Below are positions 57,831 through 64,000 of a DNA stretch of 64,000 nt, in pieces (the first letter of the stretch is position 1; the number at the start of each line of letters is the position of its first letter). The DNA lies in NCBI GenBank assembly GCA_036245525.1, contig BTPG01000004.1, positions 47,426,823 to 47,490,822 on the forward strand, written 5' to 3'. The position numbers were made by a program, and so were the translations under genes. The notes below the pieces were generated by a model, which was not told the DNA's origin, did no database searches, and was given only the letters and a program-made list of their open reading frames with translations. This DNA is from Semisulcospira habei (taxonomy: Eukaryota; Mollusca; Gastropoda; Semisulcospiridae).

Positions 57831-58392
57831 AGTAATTGTGAGGACTTGAAAAATTAATCATACTTTACTACACAATTTGATGTATTTGAGTACATGTGCA
57901 CATGCCATGTATTTGACACCCAACTGGAGATTTAGCGCTATATACAAACCCTTTATTATTATCATGTTATTATTAATGTGACATTATGTTCGACGTACTT
58001 TGGATTATTATGGAACTATTCTGAACAGTCCTACATGTGGCATCTGCAAATATTTATACACTTGTTACTCATGCTGCCATGCAAACATTGATTAAAATAC
58101 ATGCAAAAAAACAAACAAACAAACAAAAAAAAAACAGAAAAAAGTCAATGGTTGAAAAAATAACCAACACAGCAATGCCAGGGGAGTACAACTTATTGCT
58201 GGAGAGTTCGAATTGTGTAAACAGTACTGTTTGCAATCATGAACACCGAACTAGCTCATCATACAAACAAAACCCTGCGTCTGTACATAAACTGCCATAC
58301 TTACCGTGACGAAATAAAACATGGAATCAACTGATATCAGACAAGGAAACACGTCAGCCCTACACGAACAAAACGCAAGGAAAGAATTTTAC

Positions 58393-58662
58393 CTCAGGTG
58401 AACTGTAGTAGAAAAGGTCGCAATTTTTCAGTACAAAATAAACACGCTTCCACTTTCTGGTAAGTCTCGCTCTTTTCATCAGATAACCTTTGATTTCATT
58501 TGGTTCGATTTCACTGCCCGCGTGGCTGTCCGAGCGGTTAGACAAGCTGTTGGTGTGGCTCCCAGAAACCGAGTCGGAGCAGGAAGCCATGTTGTCTGTT
58601 GTAACGCACCTGTCAACATTGTCCCAAATCGATTCGGTATTTGTCGCTAAATCAGCGAACAT
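58393..58662 (-). CDS. PH-domain protein, first coding exon
   Basis: A small protein likely to bind phosphoinositides or a protein partner through one pleckstrin-homology domain. The ATG is at 58662. Residues 1-55 are Ser/Asp/Asn-rich and probably disordered. The PH domain starts near residue 57 with EIKGYLMKRARLTRKWKRVY then FVLKNCDLFYYSSPE, including the K-x-W-K-R-x-Y-F-V-L pattern of beta1-beta2, and it is completed by the exon 51613..51831. The donor is GTAAAATTC (intron starts at 58392). The 6.6-kb intron holds a LINE. I cannot name the orthologue. Confidence 0.86.
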
Positions 58663-59149
58663 TCATAGGTAAATGAAGTTCATATTCTTGTGTCAAGTTC
58701 ACTTCTTTGTTCTTTTTTCTTTGTAAGTTTCTTATATCGTGATATGTTATGATCGTTATACATTTCAGTTTACGACACGCCGTCAAATGACATTTACACA
58801 GAAAAAGGCTCGCAAAATACACCTGTGGTTCGAGTTACTGATGGTAAGCTGTGGCTTAAAAGTTTTCCATTGACTTTATTCTCTGTCTAACGTAAGATGT
58901 AGCATATTTGCTTCGTGTATCGCGTTTCATTATCCCGAGGGCGTGCTGTAAGGTGTTGGCTGGTTCTCCATGCAGGTTTTTTGGACGATCCTGGGTGTCG
59001 CTCTGTGAAGCAGCGCAGCTCGGGGCTGTGGCTGTCAATCCTGTCGTGTGTGTAGTCTGCGGCGACATAGCTCGGCATTGCAGGTGTCTGGCAGAAGACG
59101 CCAGTGTCACACACTGCTCAGGCACGGGCACACGCACTGATGCAGCAAG
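58663..59149. promoter_or_regulatory. Shared upstream region of the PH and protein kinase D genes
   Basis: The start codons point away from each other 487 bp apart with no repeat in between, the layout of a bidirectional promoter. The part near 58960..59130 is richer in GC and CpG than its surroundings. No TATA box stands out in a convincing position. Confidence 0.55.
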
Positions 59150-59281
59150 ATGTCGGAGGAAGGGAAAGGAAAATGTACGTTCTGGATGCAAATTGGGTTT
59201 ATGCGGGAACAGGCTGTTTGCGACGGGGACATGACACTCCCAGCGCTGAAGGAACTGGCGTGTCAGTTTGTGGACAGAAAG
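59150..59281 (+). CDS. PRKD: Protein kinase D, first coding exon
   Basis: Protein kinase D enzymes are diacylglycerol-regulated Ser/Thr kinases acting at the Golgi, plasma membrane and nucleus. This 44-codon exon starts at ATG (context GCAAGATGTC) and reads MSEEGKGKCTFWMQIGFMRE, then MTLPALKELACQFVDRK. It matches the N-terminal ubiquitin-like segment of the family (F-x-x-Q-I-G-x-x-R-E, then K-E/D-L-A-C-x-x-V-D-x-K). It ends at the donor GTAAGCAT in phase 0, where the next exon is expected to begin with Phe-Pro. That exon is not in the window, so the first intron exceeds 4.7 kb. Divergent partner: the PH gene. Confidence 0.82.
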
Positions 59282-60417
59282 GTAAGCATAGCTTCTCAAG
59301 CTTCCGAACGATTTTCTTTACGCTAGTTTCCGCCAGCACGAGAGTCTATTTTGACAATGTATGTGGCCACGCCCATAGCAAGGCAGCAAAATCGAGTTGT
59401 TGCAACTAATCCAACAGTAATCTAGTGCCTTTGCGCATGCTTTAGCTGCAACTTTTTACTAATCTTAGATCAAGTTGTTTCCTACACTTTGTAAGAGATT
59501 AGCTGACATTTGTCTCTTGTGGCACCTCATTAAAACTTGCAGCTGCGATCAAAATTTATTATGATCTTTGAGTAAATACTGTGTGTGATTGCAGGTCAGA
59601 CACCAGATGCCTTTTTTACTGGTATGTGGATTAGTGGTCTTTATGTTTAACCTGTGTGCTTCACAAATTACTCATGGTATGAATTTATGGATATTTTTCT
59701 CCCACTGGTTCCAGCAAAATTAGTTGTGAGTCAAGGCTTGCTTTAATTGTGGTTGTTTCATTGTTTGGCACTTCCAACTTAAAAAAATTAACCTTTGAAA
59801 TTTGTTATGCTCAGCTGACAGTACAGCTACATGCATAATCCAACAAAGACTGCACTGATCCAGGGCCAAATTAATTTGTAAAGTAAGGTGATGTAGAGAA
59901 AAGTAAGATGCACTGCAATAAATTATTACCAATAACACAAGTGATGGTATGAAAGCTGCCCTCTTTTCATGTAAAAGATTTGTCGTTTCTTCACTTTGGT
60001 GATTAATATTATAATAAAAAAGTGACAGTTGATGTCAAAGCAACCTTGTTCACAAAGGTGACAACACTCATTGGGCAGAGTTTGGTAGTTTCTTTTGCAT
60101 TATGTACATTGTATGTGCACCAAGTGCCTTTGTACCCAGAAGCAGATTTTGGTGTTTGCTAGTGTACATGATGCATGCGTGCACGCACATAGGCAGACAC
60201 ATACACATTCATGCACCAGTGATTTGTTTAGTCCTAAATACTGAGACTCCTTGTCCCAAACTTTAGGGTTACCGGTAATTGCAATTTAGTTGCAAGTTTT
60301 GGACCCAGACGTTTTGGAGGCAGAAAGACAAGAGTACTGAAACGAATTCAAATCCTCACAGTCACAATCATGCTTTGATTCTTATGCAGTTAATCAAAAT
60401 GTGTTATTTTAAGTTAT

Positions 60418-60477
<60 letters not shown>

Positions 60478-61324
60478 TAGATTTAGATACAGTTACACGT
60501 CCCCTCTCTCACATAAAAAGTGCATGCACACTCACAACAGGTACATGCTCCATTCTGGCCATGGAGATCAGTGGCCACTTAAGAGACCTGGAACCAGTTG
60601 CATAATCTTGCTCATGCAACTGACCCCTGCTTCATACAACAATTTGACTGAAAATACTGTCATAGTCAGTTTTCCAATCTGCTGCAGTACAAATGCAGCA
60701 TCCAGGACCCTCCTAAGTCTAAGTGAGGTCACAGTTAAAATCTTTATCACTACCTTGAACATAGTCATGGTTGACAACAAGTTGTTCATTCAGAATGTTC
60801 ATCTGATTATAGCTTGTTGTACATAACCATTATTTTATCATATTTTGGAGTTTACTCTGTGTGTGTGTGTGCATGTGTGTGTGTGTGTATTATTTTACAA
60901 ATTCCAATGTTTTTATTGTTTTTTTACATGGAAATATATATATGGCAATAAACTATCTTATCTTAACACCATCACAAAAGGTTACTACACATATTTCTAC
61001 AGTAATAATACCAAGAAGCTTATACAAAAAGTTTTCAGATTGCAAAGAACCGAACATTTTTAGGAAGAAGAAAATGTACATATAACTTTATAACATTTTT
61101 CACTTTTGAAAAAACAAATCTGTGTAATACTCAAAAGTCAAAGCCTGGTAAAAAAACCACCATTACCTAATAGAACGTATCATTGGTTGTGTTGCTTATT
61201 TTTCCTCCTTAAAAAAACCCAGCTGTCAATGTAAGTAGTACGGAAAATAGGCAGGTAAAGGTAAGCATCTCTATTTTTTTAAAATAAAGCACTTTTTAGA
61301 CACAAAAATTTCCAAACATGCATT
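59282..61324. other. Protein kinase D first intron, mostly unassigned
   Basis: A (CA)n tract lies at 60421..60477 and a short GT tract near 60860. No exon matching the next part of the kinase was found. Confidence 0.5.
60421..60477. repeat. (CA)n microsatellite
   Basis: Pure CA dinucleotides. Confidence 0.97.
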
Positions 61325-61549
61325 TTAACCCTTATCATTCGGAATACACCAGTGTGGGAAATAAGTTTGACTAAAATAGTTCAAGGGTAGTGCCAGAATA
61401 GCTTGGCGCCTCTAGGCGCCAAGCTATGCTGGCACCACCCTTGAACTAAAAACCATTGGTCTATATCCTTATCTGTAAGTACTATAATGTAGTTTGCATA
61501 TGGCAGTGTACAAATTTGAAGCTTTTAGCCTCAGTATGATATGGGTTAA
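61325..61549. mobile_element. CCCTTATC-family MITE
   Basis: TTAACCCTTATCATTCGGAA to CTCAGTATGATATGGGTTAA, core at about 61376..61450 (loop TCTA). TTAA on both sides; nearly the same as 34355..34588. Confidence 0.92.
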
Positions 61550-61584
61550 TTGGCACACATAACATAGTTGTAGTATTCAAAAAG

Positions 61585-61710
61585 ATGGGATGACCCATAA
61601 TCCACAAAGTCCCTTTTTATATGAGAGCTGTCCTTGCTGTCAAGGGTCTCTACCTTTTTGTCTTTGACCTGATTCTGATGTTGAAATATCTCCTATTGAA
61701 CAAGATGAGG
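61585..61710 (+). repeat. Dispersed repeat S, partial copy
   Basis: GATGGGATGACCCATAATCC, CTGTCAAGGGTCTCTACC and TGATGTTGAAATATCTCC match 14640..14745. Confidence 0.75.
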
Positions 61711-62020
61711 ATTTCATCCCAAAGTCTACCATATTGTTTGGAGCTCACATGTGTTTTTCTTTTAGGAAATATTCACAGTTGTTCATATTTGTAAGCTTAT
61801 CATTCTAATCAATTTCCTTCCTCTCTAAGCCAACCTCTGATCAACACACACGCCGGCACACACAAATAAAGACGGACACACGGCGGTTCCCGCCAGTAGT
61901 ACACTCTGTGGGCTGGAATAGCAACAGGAATTCTGAAGAAGAATAGCATGAGTAGCAAAATGACATCACTATAAGCTTGATGTTATGGCATCGCTAGTCT
62001 CACGACGACGCCATGTACAC
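61711..62020 (-). repeat. Dispersed repeat T, reverse copy
   Basis: Inverse of 25820..26030 and 30900..31230: GAGCTCACATGTGTTTTTCT, AAATAAAGACGGACACACGG and AGCAAAATGACATCACTA. Confidence 0.65.
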
Positions 62021-62196
62021 AGTGCCAAAATTGTTGTTTAACTTCACTCATGCGAAAGGCACACAAGCCTCTTCCAGGGCTGACTTTGTTCCACACAGCC
62101 TCTTCCAGGGCTAACTGTTAGATGAGACTATTTAGTGGATCCAAACTTGCAAAAATGAATGAATTATTAAAAAATGTGGAAGAGGTACAAAGCTGA

Positions 62197-63050
62197 ATAA
62201 TAATAATAATAATAATACATGGTATTTATATGGCGCATTTCTCATATTTATAATATAACTCAATGCGCAGGCGAAAACGACACACACACACCCCAACACA
62301 CACACACACACAAACACACACAGTCTGCATGGGAGGGGGGTGGGGGGTACAAAATAACGTAGAGATTACACGAAAGTCTGCGAGAAAAGGTAAGTTTTTA
62401 ACTTTGCTTTGAACTGCGTAAGGGGGGAGGCATTTCTCAGCTCAGTCGGTAAGGAATTCCAAATTAAAGGAGCAGTACATCTGAAAGAGCGTTCACCTAC
62501 AGATTTGAGACTGTACTTTGGAACTTTGAAAAGTTTCTCTCCCGATGAATGCAGTGAGCGAGAGGGCTGGTAAGTAATTAGACTGAAGGAAAGGAATGAT
62601 GGAAGACTGCCATCAAAGTGGCGGTATGCAATCTTAAACTGTATGCAGGATTGGATTGGAAGCCAATGAAGGTCTTTCAGTATAGGGGCTACGTGGTCTC
62701 GTTTTTCGCCTGCGCTTCACAAGCTTTGGGGCATCATTTTGAACTCTAGGTGGCTAATCTGCTCAGATGGAAGACCAAAAAGCAGAGAATTGCAGTAGTC
62801 AAGACGGCTCGTGACTAAAGCGTTCACTAACTTTGCAGTGGCAGATTCAGAAAGACTGTGTCGGACAGATGCGATGCGTCTCGGAGAGTATGAAGCACCA
62901 CGACAGATTTCACCGACGTGATCATGCATACTCAAAGTCTTATTGAGCTTGACACCAAGATATTTGACCGAAGACTGAAATAGAATATCAGTGTCATCTA
63001 TGTGTAAAGACTCGGTGTGAATTTGTTGAAACCTGAGTTCATCCAACGTC
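62197..63050 (-). mobile_element. LINE 3' end, reverse orientation
   Basis: The minus strand encodes RT C-terminal text: VKYLGVKLNKTLSMHDHV and [20 protein letters not shown] (63046..62717), then broken frames through GTAAGGAATTCCAAATTAAA to a 3' end with ATATAAATACC and an (ATT)n tail at 62197. A G-rich interruption lies near 62333. Confidence 0.82.
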
Positions 63051-63480
63051 TTTTTTCAAACTAGCTATATCCAAAATTTTAAGTAAATATGACAAAAATT
63101 ACGGACTCTAATCTGGGTCAACCAACTTTCAATAAACAGTCTTTTATGTCATCAATAAGACACTCAGTTACAACATGCTCGGAGGCTGTCTTAGCCACCC
63201 CTTAAATAAAGTATTTCACCAAGTTTCAAGCTTGCACGTACAGCAATATCTGAGATTCTCGTGTCTACATACATAAGCACACACACACATACTGCCGTTC
63301 GTGCCAAATGTACGTTCAGCAGCAAGGTTAGCGTAACTAGACATAACGTAATTTGTATCTTGTTACTTCAGTTGTCAGAGGTTTAAACCTGCCCGCCTTT
63401 GACATCATGGACATGCTATTAAATTCACCCCACCGCGACCCATCCTAAAAGTCTATAAATAGAATGGACTTAAAGATATA
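63051..63480 (-). repeat. Repeat family G, reverse copy
   Basis: ACTAGCTATATCCAAAATTT, GACTCTAATCTGGGTCAACC, GTTTCAAGCTTG, AACTAGACATAACG, ACCCATCCTAAAAGTC and CTATAAATAGAATGGACT, in inverse family order. Confidence 0.8.
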
Positions 63481-63637
63481 TATTCACGATATTAACTACC
63501 ACAAAACAGGTATACATCCTAATAAACTGGTCTGAACTGTTGAATGGGGCCCTGAAGTACATACTTCACACCGTGACATTGCAAGGAACAAGCTTAAATA
63601 CGTTAAAATGGCATGGATCCATCTAATTAAATTCGTG

Positions 63638-63665
63638 GGGGGGGGGGGGGGGGGGGGGGGGGGGG
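63638..63665. repeat. G homopolymer
   Basis: About 28 consecutive G followed by GGAAGGAAGGAGGGG. From here to 64000 I recognise nothing else. Confidence 0.95.
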
Positions 63666-64000
63666 AGGAAGGAAGGAGGGGTGGGGGAGGGTGATGGATG
63701 TATGCAGAAAAATGGTGGACAGCTGACTGAGTACATAATTTCACAGCAGATTGAAAAAAATGATGATTTCTTGGCAGTTTTCCATGATTAAATTTCTTTC
63801 AGCACAAACTACTTTGGTATGTATGACCTTGTGTGGACAATACAGCTTCACGTGTTTAGCCCCTTACCAAAACAGATGACCTTTTTTCAGAAAGAAAAGC
63901 CTATTACATATATTACCCAGTACTAAGAAGGTGGAATGTACATGACAGCTTCAGGGCAAGTTTCTGGCATAAAAAGGGCAAGTCATATCATGTTTTTCAC

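Noticed and set aside
58856..59299. Minus-strand frame of 147 codons over the protein kinase D exon
   Set aside because: It is the shadow of the kinase exon and its upstream region and has no recognisable domain.

Overview
This window is metazoan nuclear DNA, most likely from a marine lophotrochozoan and probably a gastropod mollusc. The reasons are spliced genes with GT..AG junctions, animal-specific families (protein kinase D, an SLC46-type transporter, a pleckstrin-homology protein, a C2H2 zinc-finger protein), several decayed APE-type LINEs, very abundant (GT)n, (CT)n and (AT)n tracts, and a high density of short palindromic transposons. The species assignment is inference.

Genes are sparse. 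(1) An SLC46-type MFS transporter lies on the minus strand: first coding exon 8152..9448, next exon 400..483, with a 7.7-kb intron full of repeats; the rest of the gene is left of the window. (2) A zinc-finger/tyrosine-recombinase-like protein lies on the plus strand: exon 17743..17871, then 19109..20879, a 632-bp assembly gap, and 21513..21977. (3) A nine-finger C2H2 protein occupies 40077..42014 (+); its last residues and stop codon come from a transposon-type hairpin. (4) A small PH-domain protein is on the minus strand, exons 58393..58662 and 51613..51831. (5) The first coding exon of a protein kinase D gene is on the plus strand at 59150..59281, head-to-head with the PH gene across 487 bp.

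Most of the rest is transposon-derived. The dominant signal is a palindromic hairpin core (arms close to GTTCAAGGGTGRTGCCAGAA then TAGCTTGGCGCC, with a short variable loop). It occurs about 25 times: in at least three kinds of roughly 220-bp element flanked by TTAA, eight times in a 133/143-bp tandem array (31268..32426), and once without its usual arms at the end of the zinc-finger gene. A SINE-like repeat with and without the element at the same site gives an in-window empty site, which shows insertion into TTAA. A second group of three elements has CAG..CTG ends and 6-bp target duplications (18167..18733, 22755..23786, 50665..50909). A third is a TA-flanked GC-rich hairpin (1252 and 8003). 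Other repeats include a microsatellite-carrying family (about eight pieces), a SINE-like retroposon with a 16-bp target duplication, LINE fragments at 3643, 10283, 15486, 27341, 28428, 30225, 54492 and 62197, and a degenerate tandem TGACC-rich repeat at 47140..48480.

I see no rRNA, tRNA, CRISPR array or prokaryotic operon. The genes do not form an evident pathway; the only likely functional coupling is the shared promoter region between the PH gene and the protein kinase D gene.
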